The notes under the pieces: generated by a model | What the model was told of the DNA's origin: nothing | Databases searched by the model: none | The model's input: only the letters and a program-made list of their open reading frames with translations | Assembly (NCBI GenBank): GCA_033439685.1 | Contig: JAUEDM010000002.1 | Coordinates: forward strand, 372,001-436,000 | DNA from: Apodospora peruviana | Taxonomy: Eukaryota; Ascomycota; Sordariomycetes; Sordariales; Lasiosphaeriaceae | Direction: 5' to 3' | Length of the DNA stretch: 64,000 nucleotides | Part shown: in pieces, positions 22,859 through 32,296 of the stretch | Layout of the letters: every line of letters begins with the position of its first letter | How positions within the stretch are numbered: position 1 is the first letter of the stretch | Program-made: the position numbers and the translations under genes

Positions 22859-23890
22859 TTAGAGATATGGTACAATACTAACCGTGATGCAAGGCTCAAT
22901 CAACTGTCCCAAGATACGTCGCTCGGAGAGTAAGCGCTCGACTTCCGTCTTGCAATAATTTTCTACCTGCTGAAACCGTTTGACAGCGTCTTCAAGACCG
23001 GCATTTGTTGCACCCTCCCTGGCGCGATGAGCAATTTCCAGAACCAGTTTTGCTGAAGCTAGTTGTTTATTACTTTTTTTTTTCGTGTGCTGCCGTAAAC
23101 CAGTGAACAACTCTTGAAGTATATCAGCTACAGCTTTGGAATGTTCTGATAACTGAGCTTTTGTTGGTAGTCAAGAAGTTCCACTAATCGAGTATCTATA
23201 AGGGCTTCCTCAAACCGGGATTGTGATCTTAGTAGTCGGTGCAAGATCTCACGCCAAAAACAAGGATCAACACACATTGGCTTAATCCTAAGGTCCAGAG
23301 CCTCATGGAAAGCCGTGATAATAACAAGTACGCCACAGTCGTCATTGACCTGGAGTAGCGGTGAAGTAATTGTAATGTCGGGGTAGTCGATGTCGTCTTT
23401 TTCAAGAATCTCCGAGAAAACCCTGCGAGCTTGACTTTGATATATCCTCCTTGGTCGTATGGCTTGGGAGAGAGTCGTAAACTAAAAGCCCTGCGTCGTC
23501 TTCATATCACCAAGAACCCAGTGGTTTCCGCGGATCAGCATCGGGAGGAGGATTTTGGCGTTGTGGAAGGCAACTCTTGCACAGCGCTGCTTGCCTTGAA
23601 GCGCGTACGAATCGATGACCTCCACATTGTCGTTGCTCACTTCCCGGATGAGGCGGAGCGCGCCATTGACGATCTCGTCATTCAACCATTTGCCGGGTTG
23701 TAATGTTTGAAGAGACTTGTCTTGAATTTGGAAAACCGACCCATGAAATCGTGCGAGAGAAGTAGCTGGTTCGCCATTGTAACTCGGTTCGGGCTGAGTA
23801 GTCAAATCAACCAAGACATCGTCAGCAGGCTGGGCAATGATACATGTAGGTTCCCGGGTGATTGTTCGTTGGACTGGTTTGTTTATCCTA
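22859..23890 (-). pseudogene. Ulp1-like (C48) cysteine protease relic, transposon-associated type
   Basis: Minus-strand frames carry the C48 protease signature in order. WLNDEIVNGALRLI comes first, then RGNHWVLGDMKTTQ with the catalytic His. The next frame has LVYDSLPSHTTKED with the catalytic Asp, and then LLQVNDDCGVLVIITAFHEA with the catalytic Cys. Beyond it is a coiled tail (ADILQELFTGLRQH, EVERLLSERRILGQLIEP). Stops and at least two frame changes separate these pieces, so the gene is not functional. SUMO-protease-like ORFs of this kind are often carried by fungal transposons; which element this came from is not visible here. Confidence 0.65.
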
Positions 23891-23897
23891 TTTCAAG

Positions 23898-24724
23898 TTA
23901 GCACAGGCCTTCCGTTGAGCCTTTCTTTGCTGTCTTGGCTTTTGGGACCTGATCAGCGGCTCGGAAGGGCTGATCAGAAGCAGCAGTGGTTGGCTCATCA
24001 GCGACTCGCTGGAGCTGAATAGGCTGTCCCGTCGAGACGTAGATGGTGTCTCTCCCCTCTATTTCCTCCTCCCGGGGCAAAAGTTGGGGCTCCTTCGGCT
24101 GTGGGGCACTCTACAGCACATAACCACCCCCAACTTCACCCCTCTCCTCCTCTTCGGCTCCTTGCTGACCCTCCACGCGCCGGTACGGGCTGAATCGGTG
24201 GCGGCCATCGTGGTTCATCTCGCGGCATGCTGATCATAAACCGACTCGTCGTCTTGATCAGAGTCGCTGTCATCATCAGAGCTAAGGTAGTCTTCGGCGG
24301 CGGTCCGGTAGAACCCATCGCTCAGGGGCGTGGCCGAGACAGCGCTGACTCCTCTGACCGGGCGCGGCATTGGGTGCGGCTCGTGCAGGTCTCTGAGCGG
24401 TACGTTCAGTCTGGGCGCGTAGGTGATGCGCTTGGTGTTGCACCTCATCGGTCTCTCTATTTCCTCCCGGCTTGACCCGTTGATATACTCGAACATACTC
24501 CCGCCGGAAATAGCGGTGACATTGATCTGTGTGACAGGCCCGTTGGTACTGACTTTCGACTCCCTGGGCTCCCCAGCACCTGATCTCTTTGCCTTGATCG
24601 CCTGGACTCTAGTATCCTTCAGCATGTGGAGATCCGGCACGTACTTGGGATTGCATCGCTGCTTCCACGGGCGTGATGAAGGGGATCCCGACAGAAGTAG
24701 AGAAGGAAGTCGAAGCACTCCCAC
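23898..24724 (-). mobile_element. Gypsy-like gag relic, C-terminal part
   Basis: Two overlapping minus-strand frames read like the region after the zinc knuckle in fungal Gypsy gag proteins. One has NPKYVPDLHMLKDTRVQAIK, TQINVTAISGGSMFEYING and an acidic stretch DYLSSDDDSDSDQDDES. The other has EGRDTIYVSTGQPIQLQRV followed by a Lys-rich end at 23898. No protease or reverse transcriptase follows, so the element is incomplete. It abuts the Ulp1-like relic. Confidence 0.5.
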
Positions 24725-25304
24725 GCCTTCAGGTGCACTCGCCAGCGCCTCCTCCGCTCGTGGTTGACAACAAAGGGAAGTTCTTCGCTAAACAAACAGA
24801 CATGGACCTTGTTACGCAGGAGATGGCCAAGCTGCATTTGTTCGTGACCAGGCAGGGGTCTACCGCTATGGCGAAGAAGCCTCTCCGCAGTCGCACCACC
24901 GCACCAGTGCTCCAGCAGAACGTTCAGGAAGGGTTCTACGCCGGATCAGACTCTTGGGATGATTACGAGTCTGATCAGGGGCTCGACGGAGATTTCGGTG
25001 TTTATGATCAGAATCTGGGGCGCCAGACACCAGGACCCTGCTTCTGGTGCAGAGAAGAAGGCCACAACCAGTGGCGCTGCCCTGACTTCAGCGCCTCCGT
25101 CGGCAGATGGGCCTTCTGGTTCACAGAAGATCCAGTTGCCGGGACCTTTTTTATTGGCAGGGCTCCGGGGAAATGCACGACGGCATCCCTGTGGAAAACA
25201 CCGAATACCGCGCGGCCATGGCAGGAAAAGGGCTCTATCATCTAGTCCGAGCCATCGCTTACATCCACAAAGACACCGAAGTACGCAAACGGTACAATGA
25301 CTGA
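24673..25304 (+). mobile_element. Gypsy-like gag relic with CCHC zinc knuckle, opposite orientation
   Basis: On the plus strand a frame from about 24673 reads PTEVEKEVEALPRLQVHSPA and DLVTQEMAKLHLFVTRQG, then the zinc knuckle CFWCREEGHNQWRCP (C-x2-C-x4-H-x4-C) near 25040-25085. After a frame change it continues with HDGIPVENTEYRAAMAGKG and VRAIAYIHKDTEVRKRYND to TGA at 25304. The flanking gag pieces read on the minus strand, so this block appears inverted relative to them. Confidence 0.6.
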
Positions 25305-26364
25305 GGAACTCCTTCCTGAAGTGAGGCCAACTCATCGCACTAACTGAGCTAAGGGGGTTCGGTCCAGCCTCAATCCAGTTAAGCTGCGTCTTCAACTGGG
25401 ACTTCCAAGTCGGGTGTAGTATTCTGAAGAATCGCAGCAGTATCCCTTTCTCGGCCGCCTTGCGGTCTTCGTGCTCGTTCATCAACCGCTCAAGCTCCTC
25501 CAAAGCATCCCTCACGTCCTTTGAAGTGTCGTTCAAAGCATCGTTATTGCTGAAGAACTCGTTGATCAGCTGGTCGGAATCCTTGTCTGGCTCGTTGTCC
25601 ATGTGGAACCAGTGCTGGATTACAAGTCGCTTCAGGGCCTTAAAGCGCTTTGGGCGTGGGAGCGATCGGGTCTCGTTGTACAAGTTGGTTACTGTCGATT
25701 TGATGCGCGGGACACAGCAGTTGATAAACCATTTTCACTTTTGCTTCGAGGTCAGTCGCGAGTACCCGGCCAGGCCAGGCTCGAAAATCCTTTTGAAGTA
25801 GTTCGTAGGCCTCTCGCCGTTGAATCGGGACGACCCGCCGTCTGAACCCGGCCTTGGGAACCTGCTCATGCCGCCATCGGTACCTGGGATAGCGTCGTCT
25901 GAGTCCTCGTCATCCAAGTGTTCCTTAGTAGGCGGCGGAGGGTAGGTGTATGCAGTGGCTTGCTGCGGTGGGAGGTAGACAGTGGCCTGCTGCGGAGGGA
26001 GGTAGCCAGTGGCCTGCTGCGGAGGGCGGTAACCTGCGGGCTTTCGCTGGGGATAGTAGTTGGTACCCAGCGGCGCCGGAACTTGGGAATTGTAGGGCCC
26101 ATGGTGGACGCTGCTCTGCCCAGATGAGCTTCCGCTCCGTGACGGGTTGCAACGTCGGGACCGGGACGACCGACTGCGACCGTTGCGGCGTGACCCTCCT
26201 GCCTCGGCGGGATGGACATGATCATTGAGTTGTGCGGCCAGATGATCATTGACCTGCGCGGCCACGTGAGCCTGATCAGGAGCTCCAGATGCCTGGGGTT
26301 CGCGCTCCTGCCGGCTCCGGCGGCGGCGGTTTCGACGGTTGGGCTGCGGATTCGCAGGGTTCAA
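25305..26364 (-). mobile_element. Gypsy-like gag relic, N-terminal part
   Basis: Minus-strand frames give a polar, Arg- and Pro-rich N-terminus (MNPANPQPNRRNRRRRS) and three tandem copies of a PPQQAT-type octapeptide. After a frame change near 25735, the capsid-like part follows: ALKRLVIQHWFHMDNEPDKD, LINEFFSNNDALND and ILLRFFRILHPTWKSQLK. It stops matching around 25310, where the inverted zinc-knuckle block begins. Confidence 0.55.
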
Positions 26365-26584
26365 AGGCGGGGACGCTGTCGAGAGCCGACTTGAGGAGAG
26401 GATTTATACGGTCAAAGTCAAACTCGTCGGCGCGGAACGCAAGTTCAAGTCGCAGAAGATCGTCTCAAAGGGTGCCGGGACCTGTCCTAGCGGGGACCCT
26501 CAAACTATTTACTGTACAGGAAAGCCGTGCTCTTACGGGCCGGGTGAAAAACCGGTACCGACACTCAAGGAAATACGACAGTGA

Positions 26585-27735
26585 CTGAGCCTTAAATACA
26601 AAAAGAGAAGGCCTCTTGGCCTTCGATGGAGGGGGTCTCAAACCGCTGACTCTAGTTCTAGCTTCCTTGCTAGATTGTACATTGGTAATCTTCCCATGTC
26701 CATCAGCCAGCTCAGGATCCTTTGTTAACCATACAGCTGGAGGATCAATGCCCTGTAAGACAGAGTAGAAATCCCGTCGAGTCCGAGGTTCTGCTCTCTC
26801 CCATCTTCGTGTCAATGGTGGGGCCAAGCACTATATGAGTAGGTGTTCGACAGTCTCACGACCTTCGCCGCACTTGCAAAATGGTGCTGCAATCCCTGGA
26901 ACACCCCGTTTGAACAGAAAGTCCTGGAGTCCAACTAGCACCAGTTCGAATTTGGACCAATAGTGAGCTTTTGCGCCTTGTTGAGGCCTTCATGTCTCTT
27001 GAGTGTTTTGTCTGTGAAGACGGTCTCTTTCTGATGGTCTAGATCATCGGCTGGCCTCGTCGTTGCCCGGCCGTTCCATTCTCTTAACCACCTTTCCCTC
27101 CATGCCTCCTCCACTAGCCTGTCCGTGTCGGTGGTTCCCTCGGTCCAGGCTGCGATCGTTATGGCGGCTTCTTCTACCTTTGTTGGCCTCTGTGGCCCGG
27201 CGGTTTGTGGTCGGCCTCTTCTGTCTCTCCTCGGCGTGAACCTCTGGTGTAGTTTGGTGCAGGCCTCGTGAATGATGCTCTCTGGGGACTTCGTTCCCCC
27301 TTGGCCATCGGCAAGGGTGGCCTGTTGGAACCGGGCTTCAAAGTCTGCTACCCGTTTATTCAAGTACAGATCTAGCGGCGGTACCCACGTCTCGATTTCT
27401 AGGTTGCGAATTGGCGTTGACTTGAAGGCTCCTGCTACTGTTCGTAGCCTTCTGTTCTGGGCCTTTGTGAGTGCTCCCGTAATTCCTCTTGTCGCTGGCC
27501 GTAGAGCTCGCCGGGGCAAAGCGACAAAGCCTCGGCGACTCACTGCCACAAGGCATCTCCCGCCCTCCGGGGGATTTGACGTAGGAATCTGACGAGGACC
27601 ATTGACCGGGACCCAGGTCGGCTCGATGGTCTGAGAAATTTCAACTGTGGCTTGATCTTCAGGATACCGAGGCCAGTGGCCCGTGACCTCAGGTAGTAAG
27701 TACCGTACACACAGCAACTTTATCTGACAAAATTC
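26585..27735 (-). mobile_element. 5'-truncated LINE (non-LTR retrotransposon) relic
   Basis: The minus-strand frame from 27717 encodes the post-reverse-transcriptase region typical of fungal Tad-like LINEs: GALTKAQNRRLRTVAGAF, ETWVPPLDLYLNKRVADFEA and SIIHEACTKLHQRF. After a frame change near 26935 comes the C-terminal zinc motif FLFKRGVPGIAAPFCKCGEG, then RETVEHLLI, a TAG at 26833-26831, and C. A tail continues to about 26590. The endonuclease and most of the reverse transcriptase are absent upstream, which is the usual 5' truncation of target-primed insertion. Confidence 0.7.
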
Positions 27736-27948
27736 TTACAAGATTTACTTGCTTTTAGCTCGTGCCTATTGTCTTCTGCGAAGCTGTCGTACGCGGCATC
27801 CCAGAGTGTGTAGGACCTGGAAAGGGTGTAGGCGGATATACTTGGTTAAAACTACAATCATTATACGATACCAGGCCCAGGGCACCGTTACTAACGGAAA
27901 TCCCAGGGCTAACGCCGATAACAATAACAGCCTTCAAAAACAATGCAA

Positions 27949-28975
27949 TTATGTGCTCCTCCTATCATGACTGTCCAAGCCCCGTCCATGCTGATGATGC
28001 TCAGAGTACTTCTCCTCCGGCGTCTCGGCCGGCACTTCGAAAACCCCAGAAGAGGAACTGACCACGTCGCCAGGCATCTCCGCCAACGGCGTCATGTGCG
28101 CCTCAGCCGCCAGCGGAGTAGGGTTCGCCTCCACCAGCGGGGTCGCGTGTGCCTCCACAGCGCCATCCGCCGGCGGCACGTCCTTGTAGTCCTCCCCGGG
28201 ATACGCCGGAGGAGCCTCCGGGTGTTGTTGTCCGCTGCTCTTCGCCGCCCGACGTCGGTGGTGGTAGTAGGTGAAGAACGCCCCGGCGAGGGCGGCGCAT
28301 CCTAGTACAGCCCCGACGGCTATGCCTGCTTTGGCACCTGTTGACAGCCCTTGCGCTGGATCGTTGCCGGGTGTGGATGATGGCGTAGCTGTCGGAACCG
28401 AACTCGAACTCGACGCTGCTGTTGTTGTTGACAAGACGGCGACGAACTGATCTAGGGAGGTGTCCCACTGGGCAATGATTCGGGCATGTTCGGGCTTCGC
28501 ACTGAATACGCGGGCGCCGTTGCAGCTGTCGTTGGGACAGACGTAGGAATAGTCCTTGTTTGTGACGTTTTCGCAGGATATGACGAAGGGGTTTTGATCT
28601 ATATATTGGGGCTCTTTTGTCGGTCAGCAGCAGCAGCAGCAGCATGGCAGATGTGGATATTCCTGTTAGCACTTGACTGGATGGAAACGGAAGCTCACCC
28701 GTGCAGAACTGGGGACAGTGGTCCTGCGACTCCCACTTCGGATCCGTACACGTTCCCCGAACCATCTTTCCCCCTTTATTGCACAGATTGTTCTCCATGC
28801 ATGCGTAGCCGAATTTCCCGTTACAGCACACGCTTATCTCGGAGTTGGGGTCGCATGGCCTATGGGTGTCGGACATTGTCCCATTAGGGTAGTAGCAGTT
28901 TCCATTATTTGCCACCGCAAGGGACGTAGCAGCCAGCAGACACAGCAAGAAAAGAGTGACCAGGGACGAAACCAT
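27949..28975 (-). CDS. Single-pass membrane protein with Cys-rich ectodomain and Ser/Thr stalk
   Basis: Two exons, 28975-28699 and 28598-27949, joined through a 100-nt intron, encode 308 residues in phase. A signal peptide (MVSSLVTLFLLCLLAATSLA) leads a cysteine-rich ectodomain: NCYYPNGTMSDTHRPC, VCCNGKFGYACMENNLC, DHCPQFCTDQNPFVISCENV. Then follow a Ser/Thr stalk, one transmembrane helix (AGIAVGAVLGCAALAGAFF) with a basic YHHRRRAA stop-transfer, and a Pro/acidic cytoplasmic tail. This layout is common among fungal surface sensors and wall-stress-like proteins. The function here is unknown. The ATG chosen starts the signal peptide directly. Confidence 0.85.
28625..28642 (+). repeat. (CAG)6 microsatellite in the intron of the stalk membrane protein
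   Basis: Six tandem CAG units inside the 100-nt intron at 28599-28698; on the coding strand they read CTG and do not touch the splice signals. Confidence 0.85.
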
Positions 28976-29791
28976 GGTGTCTTTATAAAGTAGTTGACTG
29001 TCAAATGGGAGAGTGTCACCGAGAAGAATCACTGCTGGAAGCTGAATGGTGTTGCCGTCACGGCGTGTTGCTGCTGCTGTCGGCACCGGACCAACATAAC
29101 AGAGAAAAAGAGGGCAAGAGAGAACATCAAACGGTCACCGGGAAGAGCCGTCAGTTATGCGATCAAGAACAGCATGGCAGCCTCGTCGAAAGTAAAGAGA
29201 CCCCCATGGGGCAGTGTAGTGTGACACCTTCCATCACGGCGATAGACCGCCATCGTAGAGATGCAAAGTTGCGTACGCCAAGACCATACCGGACCAACCA
29301 TATCTCGAAAACAATTTAATAATCAAGGAAATCGGTCTAGACTTGCATGGGCTGAGCTGGTGCGGCCCAGGGGTTGACAGGTTCGTGTAACGTGAGATTG
29401 GGGGCCGTTCCGAATCCTTCGTTGCACGGGGTCCGCAGGATGGGACGAGAAGTGTCGAAAGAGTTACAGACTGATCTCTTTGCTGTGCCAGGGTACGGGT
29501 GTCCTAATTTGGACATGCCGGCTGATGGAATGAAGGAAGATGGATGCATGTAACTACTCGGGAGGATATGATATGTCTTTGCGGACTACTAGTACTTGTA
29601 ATAGATCTATATTTGTATGCCTAAGTCAGAACGTCTACCAGATATCCCGGAAATTAACGAAACCTTCCAATTAGCACTTACAAGAACAGTCGTGTAACAA
29701 TCTCTTCTCTACAAGGACACAGCTCACAGGATTCGAAGCGCTGGCTGTCCTCACTCAGACCCGTGACAGTGTAATATCCACACCAACCAGA
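28976..29791. other. Intergenic, no gene seen
   Basis: Promoter of the stalk membrane protein on the right-hand side of that gene, then low-information sequence up to the 3' end of the NADAR gene. Confidence 0.55.
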
Positions 29792-30694
29792 TCATTCCCT
29801 CTCTTTCCTCTCTTTCCTCTCTTTCCTCTCTTTCCTCTCTTTCCTCTCTTTCCTCTCTTTCCTCTCTTTCCTCTCTTTCCTCTCTTTCCTCTCTTTCCTC
29901 TCTTTCCTCTCTTTCCTCTCTTTCCTCGTTTCTCTCGTTTCCCTCTCTTGCCTCTCTTCCCGCTCCTCGCCCTCCCACCCCCCATGATCCCCCGTCTCCC
30001 CCCTCGGCCTCAACCGCTGTCGAATCTCCATCAGCGCCTTACCCAACAAATTCAGCCCCCAATGCCCCCGAAACTGCATCGCATGCTTGGCGGTATACCC
30101 AATCCCCCAGATTCTGTCCCTGCTCGCCGCCTCGACCAATAACCTATCGCCAGTGGCCAACAGTTTCCTCTGGAGTGATCCGTTCTGCCCAAACTTGGCC
30201 ATGTTGCCCGCCACGACGACGGCGTATTTAACCTCGTCCCAGCTCTCGTCATCAAACCCGGCGACCTGTTTCCCCAGCGCCTTCTGTTCTTTGGGAGAGT
30301 CCGTCTCCATTATCCATTTCTTGCTGTCGGTGTCGTCGAACCGGAAAGCTTTACAGTACATCATGAACTGTTCTGCACAGGTGAAGTAGATAACCTTGTC
30401 TGATTCTGGGTGTTCATCGTTGTTGATAGGAGGGGTTTGTGGTTCTGGTGATGGCGGAGACACAAGGGATGCGATCCTAGATTCGGAGACGCAAAAGGTT
30501 GAGGGGTACCACTGGCAGAACTCGCCGTGTTTTTCGCGGGGCATATAGAAAAATAGGTAGAAAGATATAGGGGTTGTGTCTTTGGAGTTTTCGTTATGAT
30601 GATTGTTGGCTGTTGATGAGGTCGAGGTCTGCTGTCGGCCATGGGCGGCGCTGGTGGCCCTTTTGGGGGTCTTGGTCTTCTTCTGTTTGCCCAT
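29792..30694 (-). CDS. NADAR/YbiA-like protein with an Arg-Lys-Glu repeat tail
   Basis: A single 300-residue frame. After a basic, low-complexity N-terminus (about 1-42), residues 45-230 match the NADAR fold: FCQWYPSTFCV, YFTCAEQFMMYCKAFRF, KYAVVVAGNMAKFGQN, LVEAASRDRIWGIGY and NLLGKALMEIRQRL. Family members act on N-glycosidic bonds, either of riboflavin-pathway intermediates (YbiA type) or of ADP-ribose derivatives. The tail from about 247 is a charged run built almost only of R, K and E. It is encoded by a nonamer microsatellite (29799-29927) and likely forms a long charged helix. A single intron-free frame from ATG 30694 makes the model simple. Confidence 0.85.
   Translation of the reverse strand: MGKQKKTKTPKRATSAAHGRQQTSTSSTANNHHNENSKDTTPISFYLFFYMPREKHGEFCQWYPSTFCVSESRIASLVSPPSPEPQTPPINNDEHPESDKVIYFTCAEQFMMYCKAFRFDDTDSKKWIMETDSPKEQKALGKQVAGFDDESWDEVKYAVVVAGNMAKFGQNGSLQRKLLATGDRLLVEAASRDRIWGIGYTAKHAMQFRGHWGLNLLGKALMEIRQRLRPRGETGDHGGWEGEEREERQERETRETRKERKERKERKERKERKERKERKERKERKERKERKERKERKERE
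29799..29927. repeat. Nonamer microsatellite (CTCTTTCCT)n, about 14 copies
   Basis: Plus strand reads TCTCTTTCC over and over; the coding minus strand reads AGGAAAGAG, i.e. repeated Arg-Lys-Glu. All three minus-strand frames are open through it because the unit is a multiple of three with no stop in any phase. Confidence 0.95.
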
Positions 30695-31329
30695 CGTGGA
30701 CTCTTACTTATTCGACAGGGTGCTTGATGCATGCAAAAAACTCGAACGCACTTTCGTTGTTCGGTGATCAAATAGAGGTTTGGCCGTTTTTGTTTCATTT
30801 TATTTGTTTTGTCGAAATCGGCATTCAGGGCTCATGTCGGTGCGGTGTGAGTCAAACGGCGAGACAAGACGATGACGCCCACCTGTGTCAAATAAGGTTC
30901 ATATTGGGGCCAAACCTAAACCGGCGCCACGGCGCAAATCAAGAACATGAAGCGAACAGATTAGTGCAATTGTCCGAAGCCATACTGCGAGATTGAGATT
31001 GTACGATGCAGTGTATCTTCCGACGGGTGGCCAAATCGCCTGAAAATGGCAAGAATTCACAAAGCCTTGATTCAAAAGTCACTTTCCTGTGTGAACGAGT
31101 AGCTAACTGCGACACACAACATGCTCTCTACCACATTTTAATTCAGCTCCCAGCCCCAGCCCACTGACAGACAAGTCATTCAACACTTCCCGTCCCCACT
31201 GATCAAGAAGAACCTGCATGTGCACAAACGTTAATCTCAGCACTAGTACATGTACTTAGTCAGACTATAAGACCGAGGTGTTTCCTTACTTAGGTAATTA
31301 GGCTTTTCTAAAATGGGCAACATGCCCGG
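30695..31329. other. Intergenic, no gene seen
   Basis: Upstream region of the NADAR gene and the 3' flank of the next relic. No frame supported. Confidence 0.55.
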
Positions 31330-31558
31330 TTAAGCGGAACGTGATCCAAGAGAGGACGCAGTGAAGCTGAGATGGATGCATTTGCCGTTGTTGAGAAACA
31401 CGTCGCTGCCGCCGTCGGCCCACCAGTCGGTCCAGTGGCCATCCAGAGCGTCGCAGTAGCCCTTCACGCTGTAAAACCCGGCCCTCTGGCGATGACCGCC
31501 GTATCCCGATGAGAAGGGGCACCAGCGACGTCAGGGTGAAAAGCTTGGGTGGTAGCAT
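31330..31558 (-). pseudogene. Small secreted protein with an apparent frameshift
   Basis: ATG 31558 starts a signal-peptide-like segment (MLPPKLFTLTSLVPLLI). The protein-like body lies in another frame: GYGGHRQRAGFYSVKGYC, HWTDWWADGGSDVFLNNG, then KCIHLSFTASSLGSRSA to TAA at 31330. A shift of one base near 31500 would join them. The only GT-AG pair in the right place would leave an intron under 40 nt, too short. So either a small indel (real or sequencing) or an unseen first exon explains it. Family not recognised. Confidence 0.45.
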
Positions 31559-32296
31559 TGTGGTTGATATGTTGAGCTGTTTGGAGATTCGATCAAGTAG
31601 ATTGAGGATGATGTTCAACTTGTAGATGGGGATAGATGTCCTGGGGAGGCATTTTACCTCGCAGGAGGAGGCCCGGGGTTTATATGTACTTTTGATTTTG
31701 AGGCGTATACATGCATGTAAGTTGACGACCGACAAAGACGTATAGAAACCGTACTCGCCCTAATACGCTCAAGGTGCTCCTTGTTCGGTTCAGCCTGGTC
31801 AGCAGAGGACCTAGCTCCTACATAATGGTTGACCATGCATGGATCCTATATGCTCCTTGAGAATCTGGCATACTGTCTTGCCATTGGGTGATGGCTCAAG
31901 TCAGTCATCCGAGTCAGCAGCAAGTACGCGTTTCCTCGTCCCACTCTCAGCCCATTGCAGATAAATAGACGATCCCTTCGTCAACATGACCGTTTCCGTA
32001 ATTGTTTCTTTTACCGGCACGCGTGGCCTGGAGATGACGACAGGCGGTGACGGCAATCCCGTGCAGAGGACCTTGTTCAAGGCTTCTTTGGTCCGACTTG
32101 CCAAGTTGTCTAATCTTTAATACATGTGATTTGAGGACATAATAGTACGTCTTAATTGCCGGGGTTAGCGGGAGAAGGACGGTAGGTAACGTTTGTTTGG
32201 GATTCCCATCTTAAACAAGGAGGCCATAGTGGTGAGCAAGAGCAGGTTTGAAGAGAATCGACACACTGCCGGTGGTGTAATAAAACACTTTTTTTT
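31559..32296. other. Intergenic, no gene seen
   Basis: No supported frame between the small secreted relic and the 3' end of the HET gene. Confidence 0.55.

Noticed and set aside
24946..25683. Long minus-strand frame spanning gag and the antisense of the zinc knuckle
   Set aside because: The part below about 25310 is the antisense of a clear plus-strand CCHC coding block; only the upper part is gag-like.
29751..29985. Alternative open frames (Gly-Lys-Arg and Glu-Arg-Glu repeats) through the nonamer repeat
   Set aside because: They are shadows: the 9-bp unit has no stop in any phase. Only the NADAR frame has a supported coding region upstream.
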